A stretch of 64,000 nucleotides of DNA from Streptosporangium nondiastaticum (GTDB taxonomy: Bacteria > Actinomycetota > Actinomycetes > Streptomycetales > Streptomycetaceae): the NCBI RefSeq assembly GCF_003011965.1, contig NZ_PXWG01000002.1, positions 150,119 through 214,118 of the forward strand, read 5' to 3'. Made by a program: the position numbers and the translations under genes. Position 1 is the first letter of the stretch; each line of letters starts with the position of its first letter. This document shows positions 9,597 through 19,416 of the stretch, piece after piece. Below the pieces are notes generated by a model. The model ran no database searches. It was not told the origin of the DNA and worked only from the letters and a program-made list of their open reading frames with translations.

Positions 9597-10387
9597 CCGC
9601 CGTTCCCCTCCCCTATCGGGTGGTGGCCAACCGGCCCGAGAGCACCGACACCCGCACGATCGAACTGCGACCGGCCGGCGAGGCTCTCCCCGCGTTCGCA
9701 CCGGGCCAGTTCGCCATGCTCTACGCCTTCGGGGCCGGCGAAATCCCGGTGTCCGTCGCCGGTCTGCGAGACGGCACGCTGACCCACACCATCCGCGGGG
9801 TGGGTGCGGTCTCGCGCGCCCTGTGCGCCGTCCGCCCGGGTACGCAGGTGGGTGTGCGGGGTCCCTTCGGCACGGGCTGGGACCTGCCGAGCGCCGCCGG
9901 GCGCGACCTGCTCGTGGTGGCGGGCGGCATCGGCCTGGCCCCGCTGCGGCCCCTCGTCCAGGCTGCGGCATCCGCGCACAACAGACTGAACGTCCTCATC
10001 GGCGCCCGCACGCCCGAAGACCTGCTGTACCGGGACGAACTGGACGGCTGGGGGCGACCGTACTGCGGCGTGACGGTGGACCGCGCCGGTCCGGGCTGGA
10101 CCGGGCACGTCGGCGTGGTGACCACCCTGCTGGACCGGGCGGCGTTCACCCCGCACGAGACCACGGCCTTCATCTGCGGCCCCGAGATCATGATCCGCGC
10201 CACCGCCCGCGAGCTGCTGCACCGAGGCGTACCGGCCCAGCACATCCGCGTCTCCCTCGAACGCAACATGCACTGCGCCACCGGCCACTGCGGCCACTGC
10301 CAGCTCGGCCCCCTGCTTCTGTGCCGGGACGGGCCCGTCGTCGGCTACGACCACGCCGAGCCCCTGCTCGCCGTCCGGGAGCTGTGA
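9593..10387 (+). CDS. hydG: Group 3b [NiFe]-hydrogenase, FAD/NAD(P)-binding gamma subunit
   Basis: The 264-residue protein is a ferredoxin-NADP reductase-like diaphorase. An FAD-binding barrel ([13 protein letters not shown], about 37-50) is followed by the NAD(P)-binding fold ([17 protein letters not shown], about 105-121; FICGPEIMI, about 193-201), and the C-terminus holds a [2Fe-2S] site [12 protein letters not shown] with a fourth Cys in LLLC. It exchanges electrons between NAD(P)H and the beta subunit. GTG at 9593 is the start because it overlaps the previous stop and because the FAD domain begins immediately after it. The small-subunit gene begins 1 bp after the stop. Confidence 0.92.
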   Translation: MTAVPLPYRVVANRPESTDTRTIELRPAGEALPAFAPGQFAMLYAFGAGEIPVSVAGLRDGTLTHTIRGVGAVSRALCAVRPGTQVGVRGPFGTGWDLPSAAGRDLLVVAGGIGLAPLRPLVQAAASAHNRLNVLIGARTPEDLLYRDELDGWGRPYCGVTVDRAGPGWTGHVGVVTTLLDRAAFTPHETTAFICGPEIMIRATARELLHRGVPAQHIRVSLERNMHCATGHCGHCQLGPLLLCRDGPVVGYDHAEPLLAVREL

Positions 10388-10388
10388 G

Positions 10389-11174
10389 ATGGCCGAGCCG
10401 CCCGTACGCCGCCGTCCACGGCTCGGCGTGTTCAAGTTCGCCTCCTGCGACGGCTGCCAACTGACCCTGCTGGACTGCGAGGACGAACTCCTCCCCCTGG
10501 CCGCCGAAATCGAGATCGCCCACTTCGTCGAAGCGTCGAGCGACGTCCAGCCCGGCCCGTACGACCTGTCCCTCGTCGAAGGCTCGGTCTCCACCCCCGA
10601 ACACCTCGAACGCATCCGACGCATCCGCGCCGAATCCCGCCGCCTGGTGACCATCGGTGCCTGCGCCACAGCGGGTGGTGTCCAGGCCCTGCGCAACTTC
10701 GCCGACGTCGCCGAATTCCGCGCGACCGTCTACGCGAAACCTGACTACATCGAGACCCTCGCCACCTCCACCCCCATCTCCGCCCACGTCCCCGTCGACT
10801 TCGAACTGCGCGGCTGCCCCATCGACCGCGGACAGCTCATCGAAGTCATCACCGCCTTCCTCGCCGACCGCCGCCCCGACATCCCCGACCACAGCGTCTG
10901 CTTCGCCTGCAAACGGCGCGGCACCACCTGCCTCCCCGTCGCGCACGGCATCCCCTGCCTGGGGCCTGTGACGCACGCGGGATGCGGAGCCCTGTGCCCG
11001 GCCTACGGGCGGGGCTGCTACGGCTGCTTCGGCCCCTCCGGCTCGGCCAACATGCCCGCGATGATCCCGCTGCTGCGCAGCGACGGCATGAGCGACGAGG
11101 ACGTCCTCCGCTTCCTGCACACCTTCAACGTCGCGAAGTTCGCGGCGATCGAGCCGGAGAGGGAGGATCCATGA
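10389..11174 (+). CDS. hydD: Group 3b [NiFe]-hydrogenase small (delta) subunit
   Basis: At 261 aa this has the length of a cytoplasmic small subunit without Tat signal. The proximal-cluster motif is [13 protein letters not shown] (about 17-29), followed by GACATAGG and FELRGCPID. The C-terminal part is Cys-rich ([11 protein letters not shown], then AGCGALCP and GCYGCFGP), consistent with further iron-sulfur clusters. It passes electrons from the Ni-Fe site of the large subunit to HydB. The stop overlaps the ATG of the large subunit (ATGA at 11171-11174), so the two are translationally coupled. Confidence 0.93.
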   Translation: MAEPPVRRRPRLGVFKFASCDGCQLTLLDCEDELLPLAAEIEIAHFVEASSDVQPGPYDLSLVEGSVSTPEHLERIRRIRAESRRLVTIGACATAGGVQALRNFADVAEFRATVYAKPDYIETLATSTPISAHVPVDFELRGCPIDRGQLIEVITAFLADRRPDIPDHSVCFACKRRGTTCLPVAHGIPCLGPVTHAGCGALCPAYGRGCYGCFGPSGSANMPAMIPLLRSDGMSDEDVLRFLHTFNVAKFAAIEPEREDP

Positions 11175-12493
11175 CGCACCGCGGCTCGCGCGTCCTGCAC
11201 GTCGGCTCCCTCGCCCGCGTCGAGGGCGAAGGGGCGCTGCACCTGAGCATCGACAACGGCAAGGTCACCGCCGCCCAGTTGAAGATCTACGAACCGCCCC
11301 GGTTCTTCGAGGCGTTCCTGCGCGGGAGACGGCACACCGAACCGCCCGACATCACCTCCCGGATCTGCGGGATCTGCCCGGTCGCCTACCAGATGAGCGC
11401 CTGCCGGGCGATCGAGGACGTCTGCGGCGTCACCGTCGACGGTCAGCTGGCCGCGCTGCGGCGCCTGTTGTACTGCGGCGAGTGGATCGAAAGTCAGACC
11501 CTGCACATCTATCTCCTCCACGCCCCCGACTTCCTCGGCTACGACAGCGCCGTCCACCTCTCCCGCGACCGACGGGCGGACGTCGAACGCGGCCTGCGGC
11601 TCAAACAGGCGGGAAACGCCGTCCTGGAGCTGCTCGGCGGCCGCTCCATCCACCCCGTCAACGTCCGTGTCGGCGGCTTCCACCGCACTCCCACCCGTGC
11701 CGAACTGCGCCCGCTGGCCGCGCAGCTCCGACGGGCCCGTGACGACGCCGAGGAGACCCTCCGCTGGGTGGCGGGGTTCGACTTCCCCGACGCCGAATGC
11801 GACGCCGATCTGCTCGCGCTCGCCGCACCCGACGCGTACGCCATCGACACCGGCACCCCCACCGCCCTCCGGTACGGGGACGGGCAGAAGCCGCGCGCCT
11901 TTCCGGTGCGGGACTTCACGGCCCATGTGGTGGAGGAGCAGGTGCCGTACTCCACCGCGCTCCAGGCCCGGCTCGACGGCCGCCGGCACCTGACCGGCTC
12001 CCTCGCCCGCTACGCCATCAGCGGCCACCTGCTCCCGCACTCCGTCCGGGAGGCCGCCCGCGCCGCCGGTCTCGACGGCGTGTGCCGCAATCCCTTCCGC
12101 AGCATCGTCGTCCGAGCCGTCGAAGTCCTGTACGCGGTCGAGGAAGCCCTGCGCCTGATCGGCACCTACGAGCCGCCGCCGCGCCCGGCCGTGGACGTGT
12201 CCCCGCGCGCCGGCACCGGCCATGGCGCGACCGAGGCCCCGCGCGGCACCCTCTACCACCGCTACGTCCTCGATGCGGACGGGGTCGTCACCGACGCCCG
12301 CCTCATCCCGCCCACCTCCCAGAACCAGGGCGCCATCGAGGACGACCTGCGCCGCATCGTCCAGGACCGGCTGCGGCACGGCGACGCCACCGACGCCGAG
12401 CTGACCCGCCTCTGTGAACGGGCCATCCGCAATCACGACCCCTGCATCTCCTGCTCGGCCCACTTCCTCGATCTGACCGTCGAACGAGCGTGA
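11171..12493 (+). CDS. hydA: Group 3b [NiFe]-hydrogenase large (alpha) subunit
   Basis: The 440-residue catalytic subunit shows both Ni-ligand motifs: [15 protein letters not shown] near residue 62 and [13 protein letters not shown] at the end. The N-terminal ARVEGEGAL motif is typical. Nine residues follow the final His, the segment a maturation protease would remove in many hydrogenases; no such protease gene is seen in the window. Together with beta, gamma and delta it forms a soluble, NAD(P)-linked, bidirectional enzyme that could vent reductant as H2 or use H2 under low oxygen. It is followed 10 bp later by hypD. Confidence 0.93.
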   Translation: MTHRGSRVLHVGSLARVEGEGALHLSIDNGKVTAAQLKIYEPPRFFEAFLRGRRHTEPPDITSRICGICPVAYQMSACRAIEDVCGVTVDGQLAALRRLLYCGEWIESQTLHIYLLHAPDFLGYDSAVHLSRDRRADVERGLRLKQAGNAVLELLGGRSIHPVNVRVGGFHRTPTRAELRPLAAQLRRARDDAEETLRWVAGFDFPDAECDADLLALAAPDAYAIDTGTPTALRYGDGQKPRAFPVRDFTAHVVEEQVPYSTALQARLDGRRHLTGSLARYAISGHLLPHSVREAARAAGLDGVCRNPFRSIVVRAVEVLYAVEEALRLIGTYEPPPRPAVDVSPRAGTGHGATEAPRGTLYHRYVLDADGVVTDARLIPPTSQNQGAIEDDLRRIVQDRLRHGDATDAELTRLCERAIRNHDPCISCSAHFLDLTVERA

Positions 12494-12503
12494 GGAAAGC
12501 CGC

Positions 12504-13631
12504 GTGAAATATCTCGACGAATACCGCGACCCGGCGCTCGCCCGGCGCCTGCTGGACGAACTCCACCGCACCGCCACCCGCCCCTGGCAGATCATGGAGG
12601 TCTGCGGCGGCCAGACCCACACCCTCGTCCGCCAGGGCATCGACGAACTCCTGCCGGCCGGCATGCGCATGATCCACGGGCCCGGCTGCCCGGTCTGCGT
12701 CACCCCGCTGGAGACCCTCGACCGCGCCATGGCCGTCGCCGCCCGGCCCGGTGTGATCCTCACCAGCTTCGGCGACATGCTCCGCGTCCCCGGCTCCCGC
12801 ACCGACCTGCTCGCCCTGCGAGCCCGCGGCGCGGACGTACGCGTCGTCTACACCCCCATGGACGCCGTCAAGCTCGCCGAGGAGCATCCCGACCGGGAGG
12901 TCGTCTTCCTCGCCGTCGGCTTCGAGACCACGGCCCCCGCCAACGCCATGGCCGTGCTGCACGCCTCCCGCCTGGGGCTGCGCAACTTCAGCGTGCTGGT
13001 TAGCCACGTCCTCGTACCGCCCGCGATGACGGCGCTGCTGGAGTCGCCCGAGTGCGAGGTCCAGGCGTTCCTGGCGGCAGGGCACGTGTGCGCGGTCATG
13101 GGCTGGACCGAGTACGAACCCATCGTCGCCCGCTACCACGTACCCGTCGTCGTCACCGGCTTCGAACCCCTCGACCTGCTCGAAGGCATCCTGATGGCCG
13201 CACGGCAGCTCGAGGACGGCAGGGCCGAGATCGAGAACCAGTACGTACGGGCCGTGCGCCGCCAGGGCAACGGCGAGGCGCAGTCCGCCGTCGCCCGCGT
13301 CTTCCAGGTCACCGACCGCGCCTGGCGCGGCATCGGAGACCTCCCCCGAAGCGGCCTGGAACTCCGCCCCGAATTCGCCGCCTTCGACGCCGCACGACGC
13401 TACGACGTCGACGGACTGCACTCGGCGGAGCACCCCGAGTGCATCGCCGGCAGCATCCTCACCGGCGCGCGGCTGCCCACCGACTGCACCGCCTACGGAA
13501 CCCGCTGCACGCCCCGCCACCCGCTCGGCGCGCCCATGGTGTCGGCCGAGGGCACCTGCGCGGCCTTCCACGCGGCTGGGCGCGTCGCCACCGCAGCCAC
13601 CACAGTCACCGCGGAAGGAGCGTCCTCGTGA
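12504..13631 (+). CDS. hypD: Hydrogenase formation protein HypD
   Basis: HypD is the [4Fe-4S] scaffold on which, with HypC, the Fe(CN)2CO group is assembled. Of 375 residues, the N-terminal region has [17 protein letters not shown] and [12 protein letters not shown], with the catalytic Cys set; the middle has [12 protein letters not shown]; the C-terminal part has [11 protein letters not shown] and [20 protein letters not shown], with cluster-binding Cys residues. Length matches the family. It starts 10 bp after the large-subunit stop and its own stop overlaps hypE (GTGA), so it belongs to the same operon. Confidence 0.94.
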   Translation: MKYLDEYRDPALARRLLDELHRTATRPWQIMEVCGGQTHTLVRQGIDELLPAGMRMIHGPGCPVCVTPLETLDRAMAVAARPGVILTSFGDMLRVPGSRTDLLALRARGADVRVVYTPMDAVKLAEEHPDREVVFLAVGFETTAPANAMAVLHASRLGLRNFSVLVSHVLVPPAMTALLESPECEVQAFLAAGHVCAVMGWTEYEPIVARYHVPVVVTGFEPLDLLEGILMAARQLEDGRAEIENQYVRAVRRQGNGEAQSAVARVFQVTDRAWRGIGDLPRSGLELRPEFAAFDAARRYDVDGLHSAEHPECIAGSILTGARLPTDCTAYGTRCTPRHPLGAPMVSAEGTCAAFHAAGRVATAATTVTAEGASS

Positions 13632-14665
13632 TCACGGAATGCCCTGTGCCCCGCCCGGAGAAGGAGCGCATCCTGCTCGGCCACGGCGCCGGCGGCCGGC
13701 TCACCGCGGAGCTCCTGGAACAGACGATCCTTCCGGCCTTCGGCGGGTACGAAGGCCCGCTGGAAGACGCCTCGCCCCTGCCCGGGCTCGGCGAACTCGT
13801 GATGACCACGGACGGCTTCGTCGTCAGCCCGCTGTTCTTCCCCGGCGGCGACATCGGCTCCCTCGCCGTCCACGGCACCGTCAACGACCTGGCGATGCGC
13901 GGCGCCGAGCCCATCGCCCTGTCGGTGGCCCTGATCGTGGAGGAAGGACTCGAACTGGAGCGGCTGGAAGCCGTACTGCGCTCCCTCGGCAAGGCGGCCC
14001 AGGAGGTGGGGGTCCCCGTGGTCACCGGGGACACCAAGGTCGTGGGCCGGGGCGCGGCCGACCAGGTGTTCATCACGACGACCGGCATCGGCAAGCGCCT
14101 CCCCGGCCTCTCCCCTTCCGCCGCCCGTGCCCGGCCGGGCGACGCCGTACTGCTGTCGGGCCCCATCGGGCTGCACGGAACCGCGGTGCTCAGCACCCGG
14201 GAGGGCCTGGGCTTCGAGGCCGACATCGCCTCCGACACCCGCCCCCTCCACCGTCTGGTGGCAGCCCTGTCCCCGCTCGGCGACCGGCTGCACGTCCTGC
14301 GCGACCCCACCCGGGGCGGACTGGCCGCCGCGCTCAACGAGATCGCACGCGACTCGGCCGTGGCCGTCGTCATCGACGAAGGCACCGTACCGGTGCCGGA
14401 ACCGGTAGCCGCTGCCTGTGACATCCTCGGGCTCGACCCCCTCCACGTGGCCAATGAAGGCTGCATGGTCGCGCTCGTCGCGCCCGATGCCGCCGAAACG
14501 GCGCTGGCCGCCTTGCGCTCCTTTCCGGAGGGGAGCGGCGCCGTACGCATCGGGGATGCCCTCCCGGCCGACGGGCACCCCGGCCGCGTCGTCATGCGGA
14601 CAGCCGTGGGCGCCCGCCGCGTGGTGGACATGCCACTCGGTGAGCAGCTGCCCCGCATTTGCTGA
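13628..14665 (+). CDS. hypE: Hydrogenase maturation protein HypE
   Basis: HypE dehydrates the thiocarboxamide supplied by HypF to a thiocyanate. The 345-residue product has the AIR-synthase-like fold: [13 protein letters not shown] near the start, [42 protein letters not shown], and the essential C-terminal Cys in PRIC, the last residue. GTG at 13628 overlaps the hypD stop and is followed within 20 residues by the conserved N-terminal motif, so the start is secure. Since HypE needs HypF as partner and only a hypF remnant lies nearby, another hypF must exist elsewhere if the hydrogenase is active. Confidence 0.93.
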   Translation: MITECPVPRPEKERILLGHGAGGRLTAELLEQTILPAFGGYEGPLEDASPLPGLGELVMTTDGFVVSPLFFPGGDIGSLAVHGTVNDLAMRGAEPIALSVALIVEEGLELERLEAVLRSLGKAAQEVGVPVVTGDTKVVGRGAADQVFITTTGIGKRLPGLSPSAARARPGDAVLLSGPIGLHGTAVLSTREGLGFEADIASDTRPLHRLVAALSPLGDRLHVLRDPTRGGLAAALNEIARDSAVAVVIDEGTVPVPEPVAAACDILGLDPLHVANEGCMVALVAPDAAETALAALRSFPEGSGAVRIGDALPADGHPGRVVMRTAVGARRVVDMPLGEQLPRIC

Positions 14666-14746
14666 ACCGCCGCGCCGAGCGACCATGGAGGTGGGACGCC
14701 AGGGCACACACGCCCCGAACCCCGGATGACCTGGGGAAGTGAATCG

Positions 14747-15037
14747 ATGATGTTCTGGTACGACCATGGTGGCAGCGGCTGGGGGCTGTTCGCGATGGCG
14801 GTGAGCATGGTCCTGTTCTGGTCACTGATCATCACCGTCGCGGTTCTGCTCTTCCGCTCGCTCGCCCGTCCGCCGCACGGCGGTGGGCCCACCGGCTGGC
14901 ATAAGGGCCCGGCACCCGGCCACGCCGAGCAGATCCTCGCCGAACGGTACGCCCGCGGTGAGATCGACGAGGAGGAGTACGCGCGACGCCTGGCCACCCT
15001 GAGAGGCTCGCCGCCCGGCTCTGCTGAACAACAGTGA
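14747..15037 (+). CDS. SHOCT-domain small membrane protein
   Basis: The 96-residue product has one hydrophobic segment (about 12-38, AMAVSMVLFWSLIITVAVLL), a flexible Gly/Pro/His linker and a C-terminal SHOCT motif (AEQILAERYARGEIDEEEYARRL). Such proteins are common single-pass actinobacterial membrane proteins of unknown function. The ATG at 14747 is favoured because GGGGAAG lies 8 bp upstream; an in-frame ATG at 14726 would add seven residues. It follows hypE by 81 bp and is convergent with the lactate-dehydrogenase pseudogene. Confidence 0.82.
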   Translation: MMFWYDHGGSGWGLFAMAVSMVLFWSLIITVAVLLFRSLARPPHGGGPTGWHKGPAPGHAEQILAERYARGEIDEEEYARRLATLRGSPPGSAEQQ

Positions 15038-15047
15038 CGCGCCACCG

Positions 15048-15640
15048 TCACTGCCCTGGTTCTCCTCCACCACCGGCACCGGGCGGGACAAGCAGGTTGT
15101 CGTTCGCCCGCCCGGTGAGGTGGTCGGCGATGTTCCGGTCCGTAGTGCCGACGATCTGCCCGACCGCGTCGTGGCTGCAGTAGCCCTGGTGGGAGGTGAT
15201 CAAGACGTTGCCGAAGGTCATGAGCCGGGCGAGGGTTTCGTCGGCCATCACCACCTCCAGCGACTTGTCGAAAAAGAAGACACCGACTCTTCTCGTACAC
15301 GTCCAGGCCCATTCCCAGAAGCCGTCCGGCGAGCAGGGTCTGGACCAGCGCGTGGGCGTGCCACGGCGTACGGAGAGCACCACGACACCCGCGACACCGT
15401 CAGGCCGAGCGCCCGTGCCGCCGTCAGGTCGATGTTGTTGTAGATGTTGCTGTAACCGGGGCACGTTGGGTGACGAGCTCCGTGCCGCCGTCAGCGAGGA
15501 TGCGCAGCACCTCTGTCCAGGACGTCGTTGACGCTGCTGCACACGACCCGGCGGCCCGCCGCGCTCGCGGCCGTGTCCCGGTTGAGGACCAGGTCCGGGC
15601 AGCGGGGTGGAAGCGACCTCGTATCCCTGCCGGCCCCGGT
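15048..15640 (-). pseudogene. D-lactate / 2-hydroxyacid dehydrogenase pseudogene
   Basis: Pieces of an NAD-dependent D-lactate dehydrogenase are readable in different minus frames. At the upstream end are RRVVCSSVNDVLD and VLRILADGGTELV; then, in another frame, GYSNIYNNIDLTAARALGL; then at the downstream end LARLMTFGNVLITSHQGYCS, followed by a RANDNL tail and a stop at 15048. At least three frameshifts and the loss of the central NAD-binding part make it non-functional. An intact gene of this type would fit fermentative NADH disposal beside the hydrogenase, so its decay here is notable. Confidence 0.75.
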
Positions 15641-15772
15641 CCCGCTCGCGGCGTGCGCATCGGGCTCGTCCCTCATGCCCCGGTCCACCACGTGGGGTGT
15701 CCGGTGGCGGTCGTACCGCACAGCTGACATAAACGGGAATATCTGGGATCTTCCGGAAGGGATCCGAACGCC

Positions 15773-16450
15773 ATGTTGCAGCACCGCACGGTCGACGAGC
15801 TCATGACCCGCAACGTAGTGCGGGTACGCCCGGACACACCGTTCAAGGAGATCGTCAAGGAGCTCGCTGAGAACGACGTGACGGCCGTGCCGGTCGTCGA
15901 CCCCAATGACCGAGTGGTCGGCGTGGTCTCCGAGGCCGACCTGATGCGCAAGTCGGCCGACCAGCCCGACCCCTTCGGCCGCGTACCCGTACCCAGCCTC
16001 GAAGCGTGGGAGCGGGCCAAGGCGGAAGGCGCCCGGGCCGAAGACCTCATGTCCGCTCCCCCGGTCTGTGCCCGGCCGGAGTGGAACGTGGTGGAGACCG
16101 CCCGGCTGATGACGACGCAGAACGTCAAACGCCTGCCGGTGGTCGACGAGACCGACAAGCTCGTCGGCATCGTCAGCCGCGCCGACGTCCTGCGGGTCTT
16201 CCTCCGCGAGGACGACGCCATCCGCTCCGAAATCGAACGTGACCTGCTGGAACACACCGTGGGCCTGGCCCCCTCGGCCGTGCGGGCCGAGGTGTCCGAA
16301 GGGCAGGTCACCCTCACCGGCAACGTCGAGGCCCGCAGCGCGATCCCACTCATCGAACGCCTGTGCCGATCCGTGGACGGCGTCGTCTCGGTCCACCAGC
16401 GCCTGACGTACACGACGGACGACACCGGAGGCGGCTTCCCCACCCCATGA
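15773..16450 (+). CDS. CBS-domain pair plus BON-domain protein (copy 1)
   Basis: The 225-residue protein has a CBS domain at about 7-60 (VDELMTRNVVRV, VTAVPVVDPNDRVVGVVSEADLM), a second at about 90-148 (AEDLMSAPPV, VKRLPVVDETDKLVGIVSRAD) and a C-terminal BON domain (about 155-215; VRAEVSEGQVTLTGNVEAR). CBS pairs bind adenine nucleotides and sense energy charge; BON domains are thought to contact phospholipid. GGAAGGGAT precedes the ATG. It lies 30 bp before a paralogue on the same strand, so they likely form an operon. There is no enzymatic domain. Confidence 0.9.
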   Translation: MLQHRTVDELMTRNVVRVRPDTPFKEIVKELAENDVTAVPVVDPNDRVVGVVSEADLMRKSADQPDPFGRVPVPSLEAWERAKAEGARAEDLMSAPPVCARPEWNVVETARLMTTQNVKRLPVVDETDKLVGIVSRADVLRVFLREDDAIRSEIERDLLEHTVGLAPSAVRAEVSEGQVTLTGNVEARSAIPLIERLCRSVDGVVSVHQRLTYTTDDTGGGFPTP

Positions 16451-16480
16451 CCGCGCGCGGGCACATGACGAGGAGCCGGA

Positions 16481-17131
16481 ATGCATGACACACAGCGCAC
16501 CGTCAGCGGCGTGATGACGCGGACCGTCGTGGCGGTCAGCCGTGACGCCCCCTACAAGGAAATCGCCAAGACGCTCTCGGAGTGGAAGGTCAGCGCCGTG
16601 CCCGTCCTCGCGGGCGAAGGGCGCGTCATCGGCGTGGTCTCCGAGGCCGACCTCCTGTCGAAGGAGGAGTACAAAGGCCGCGAGCAGGCGGACCTCACCC
16701 GGCCCGAGCAGCTCGCCGACCTGGCGAAGGCGAGTGCGAGGACCGCCCAGGACCTGATGAGCACGCCCGCGATCACCGTGCACGCGGACGCCACCGTCGC
16801 AGAAGCGGCACGCATCATGGCTCGCAAGGGCGTCAAACGCCTGCCCGTCGTCGACGCCGAGGGCATGCTCGCCGGCATCGTCAGCCGCGCCGACCTGCTC
16901 AAGGTCTACCTCCGCAGCGACGAGGACATCGCCCGGGAAGTCCGCGACGAGGTCGTCGCCCGCTTCTTCGCCCACCGGCGGCCCACCGTAGACGTCCAGG
17001 TGGACGAGGGTGTGGTCACCCTCTCAGGGCATCTGCCCGATGAGACGATGATCCCGCTCGTGGCCCGGCTGGTACGGGCCGTGGGAGGCGTCGTCAACGT
17101 CGATCTCCGGCTCGACGGCCCGACGAGCTGA
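16481..17131 (+). CDS. CBS-domain pair plus BON-domain protein (copy 2)
   Basis: This 216-residue paralogue keeps the same CBS-CBS-BON order as the preceding gene: SGVMTRTVVAVSR and VSAVPVLAGEGRVIGVVSEA, then AQDLMSTPAITV and VKRLPVVDAEGMLAGIVSRA, then VDVQVDEGVVTLSGHLPDE. AGGAGCCGGA precedes the ATG. The two proteins are clearly homologous but well diverged, so the duplication is not recent. They could form a heteromer that reads ATP/AMP levels. The regulator downstream is in the same orientation, 164 bp away. Confidence 0.9.
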   Translation: MHDTQRTVSGVMTRTVVAVSRDAPYKEIAKTLSEWKVSAVPVLAGEGRVIGVVSEADLLSKEEYKGREQADLTRPEQLADLAKASARTAQDLMSTPAITVHADATVAEAARIMARKGVKRLPVVDAEGMLAGIVSRADLLKVYLRSDEDIAREVRDEVVARFFAHRRPTVDVQVDEGVVTLSGHLPDETMIPLVARLVRAVGGVVNVDLRLDGPTS

Positions 17132-17295
17132 CCGCCGCCCGGGCCCGTCGCGCCGCTGTCCCGAGCTCCCGATCGGCGGCGCACCGCTGGCACGGGCCCC
17201 GATGCTCTGATCCCCTGGGCAAGAGAGCGGCTCACGAGCTACGGATCCGACGGCGGCGGCACACCGCACCGGGCGGCCAGGCGGAGGCAGAGACG

Positions 17296-17985
17296 ATGCA
17301 CGACGACGGGCCGCGACCGGGCGGCCCCGACACGCACTCCGGAAGTCCGCACGAGGACACGGTGGCGACCCGCTGTGCCGTACGCCGCGAGCAGCTGGGA
17401 CTGACCCGTGAGGACGTGGCGCGCCGCGCCGGCATGTCCGTCCCCTATCTGAGCCAGCTGGAGACGTTCGGCGGCGACTTCGACCCCGCCGCCGTCATCC
17501 GCCTCGCCGCCGCCCTCGACATGCCCTACGACGAACTCGTGGGAGGCCCACGCGAAGCGGCACCGGGCCGGCAGCCCGCCGGTGCCAGCCCTCTGCTCGC
17601 GCACCTCACCGAGGACGAATGCTGGCAGCGGCTGGGCACGCACGGCATCGGCAGGATCGGCCTGGCCTCCGGGCCCGCACCCGTGATTCTGCCCGTGAAC
17701 TTCCTGGTCGACGGCCGCACCATCATCTACCGGACCGGGACGGGAGACACGGCGGCCGCAGGCGACGGTGAGCAGCTCGTCTTCGAAGCCGACCACATCG
17801 ACGAACACCTCAGCCGCGGCTGGAGCGTCCTCATCAACGGTACGGCAGAACGCATCACCGACCCCGGCACTGTCGAGAGCCTCGCCACCCGCCCCGGAGC
17901 GGAACCCTGGGCCGGCGGGAAGCGCAATCTGTGGATCCGAGTCCGCCCCGGCCAGGTCACCGGGCGCACCATCCGCACCCGGTGA
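17296..17985 (+). CDS. XRE helix-turn-helix regulator fused to a pyridoxamine-5'-phosphate-oxidase-like domain
   Basis: Residues about 18-80 form an XRE/Cro helix-turn-helix (AVRREQLGLTREDVARRAGM, SVPYLSQLET). Residues about 95-220 are a split beta-barrel flavin-binding domain of the PPOX family (CWQRLGTHGIGRIGLAS, ILPVNFLVDGRTIIYRTGTG, WSVLINGTAERI). The combination suggests a transcription factor that senses a flavin or F420-type cofactor or redox state. A GGCGGAGGCAGAG stretch precedes the ATG. Its place after the hydrogenase and CBS genes fits a redox-response role; this is inference, since no operator was identified. Confidence 0.88.
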   Translation: MHDDGPRPGGPDTHSGSPHEDTVATRCAVRREQLGLTREDVARRAGMSVPYLSQLETFGGDFDPAAVIRLAAALDMPYDELVGGPREAAPGRQPAGASPLLAHLTEDECWQRLGTHGIGRIGLASGPAPVILPVNFLVDGRTIIYRTGTGDTAAAGDGEQLVFEADHIDEHLSRGWSVLINGTAERITDPGTVESLATRPGAEPWAGGKRNLWIRVRPGQVTGRTIRTR

Positions 17986-18004
17986 ACCTCAGCCGTCCCC
18001 TGCC

Positions 18005-18925
18005 AACCGGGCCCGGGCAGTCTGAGAGTCCGGGCAGTTGCACGGGCTCCAGCCAGAGGGCGTCCTCCCGGGTCTCCAGGCCCGTCAGGCCGCGCTGGAC
18101 GAGGTCGAGGGTGCCGGCCATGGCGCCGAGGTGGATGCCTTCCGGCGTGGTGCCGCCCTGGAGATCCGCGACGTCGCTTTCGAGTGCTTCGCGGAAGTAC
18201 CGCCAGGCGTCCGCGCGGCGGGCGCGGGCCAGGACCCGGCCGTGGACGACCTCGCTGAGGGTGGAGCCGTGGCTGGTGCGCCGCAGGTAGTAGTCGACCG
18301 TGCGCTGCCCCACCGCCGCCGGCCGGGATACCGCCGGCGCCGACCGGTGACTTCGGCCCGCTGGGCCATGCCGATGCCGATCTCCGACGTCCTCGTACGG
18401 CAGCGGAGCCAGACCGTGTCCGGTTCCGCCACGCCGACCTGCACGCCGGCGAGACGGCGGCGGTCCAGAGCGCGGTACCGGTGCACGTCGGCGTTGATGA
18501 CGTTCCCGTCGAGCCCGGCCTCCGCTTCGATCCGCCCGTCCCATCCTTCGGGCACGAAGACCGTACGCAGGGCCGCGATGTGCGGATCTCCCATGTGGAC
18601 CAGCCGGCACTGCTCCACTCGCAGCACACGGCCGTCAGCCGCCAGGTACCGGAAGGCCCGGGGCAGTGTGCCTTCCGGAGGTCGAGCACCTGCCTGCCGG
18701 TAATCCGTGACCTCGCAGGTGTCCGGTGTGAACCACGGCTCCGGCGATCCGTCGGGGGACAGCAGCCGGAAGCGCAGGAGCAGCCAGTTCGGGAGGTTGA
18801 CCATGTCCTCGTTCTCGACCTGCCGGCCCGCCACCGACGAGACCACACGGTCGTGGCAGCCGGCCATGTACGTACCCGGGCAGTGGACCAGCCCGCCACG
18901 GCACTCGGGCGCCGCCGCACCCTGC
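18005..18925 (-). pseudogene. Glycoside hydrolase family 65 (maltose/trehalose phosphorylase-like) pseudogene
   Basis: The minus strand reads the N-terminal GH65 domain (YMAGCHDRVVSSVAGRQVEN, LVHMGDPHIAALRTVFVPEG, TVWLRCRTRTSEIGIGMAQR) and then, after a frameshift and a large internal deletion near 18310-18360, the end of the catalytic barrel (RTSHGSTLSEVVHGRVLARA, GGTTPEGIHLGAMAGTLDLV). The catalytic core with the acid residue is gone. The upstream end is fused in frame to a penicillin-binding-protein fragment at about 18925. It is non-functional. Confidence 0.8.
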
Positions 18926-19416
18926 GCAGGCTTCGCCGTGCCGTCACGGACCGCCTCGCGCAGTGCTTCGTCCACGGCCCCCGCCACGTGCGGCGGCAGC
19001 GCCTGTTCGGGCTGCGGCCTCCCCACGGGCACGTCGTCACCGTTGCGCCGGAGTTCGGCGACCGAGTACGGCTCGGTGTGCCGGCCCTTGGCGGCGAACG
19101 TGGCGTAGGCGTCGGCCATGCGGATGGCGCTGGGCGTGGAGGTGCCGAGCGAGAACGACGGCAGTTTCTCTCCGAGGCCGCTCTCCAGCAGACCTGCCTG
19201 CACTCCCACCGTGCCGGCCCGGTCCAGCCCCACGTCCATGCCCAGCTGCATCATCGGAGTGTTGACCGATTGTGCGACCGCGTCCTTGAGCGAGATCTTC
19301 CCCCAGGACCGGTCGCCGTCGTTGACCGCCCTGACGATCTTCCCCGACCGGTCCCAGTAGGGGCCCTCCGGGGTCTGCAGGGAGACCTTGTCGTCGCCGT
19401 CATAAAGCGTCACAGC
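18926..19416 (-). pseudogene. Penicillin-binding protein transpeptidase fragment
   Basis: In one minus frame this gives about 160 residues of a class A PBP transpeptidase: LKDAVAQSVNTPMMQLGMD (containing the SVN second active-site motif), SFSLGTSTPSAIRMADAYAT and GRHTEPYSVAELRRNG. The serine nucleophile motif upstream and the KTG motif downstream are missing. The 5' side is interrupted by an IS110-type transposase remnant at about 19416, and the 3' side runs straight into a GH65 fragment after AVRDGTAKPAQ. It is an internal slice of a gene with joints on both sides. Confidence 0.8.

Noticed and set aside
11018..12802. 594-codon minus-strand frame over the hydrogenase large subunit
   Set aside because: It is the complement of hydA and hypD codons, with Val/Gly/Asp-rich composition and no motif.
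15491..16975. 494-codon minus-strand frame over the CBS genes
   Set aside because: It is antisense to two intact CBS-BON genes; only the last part (after 15600) overlaps the real D-lactate dehydrogenase relic.
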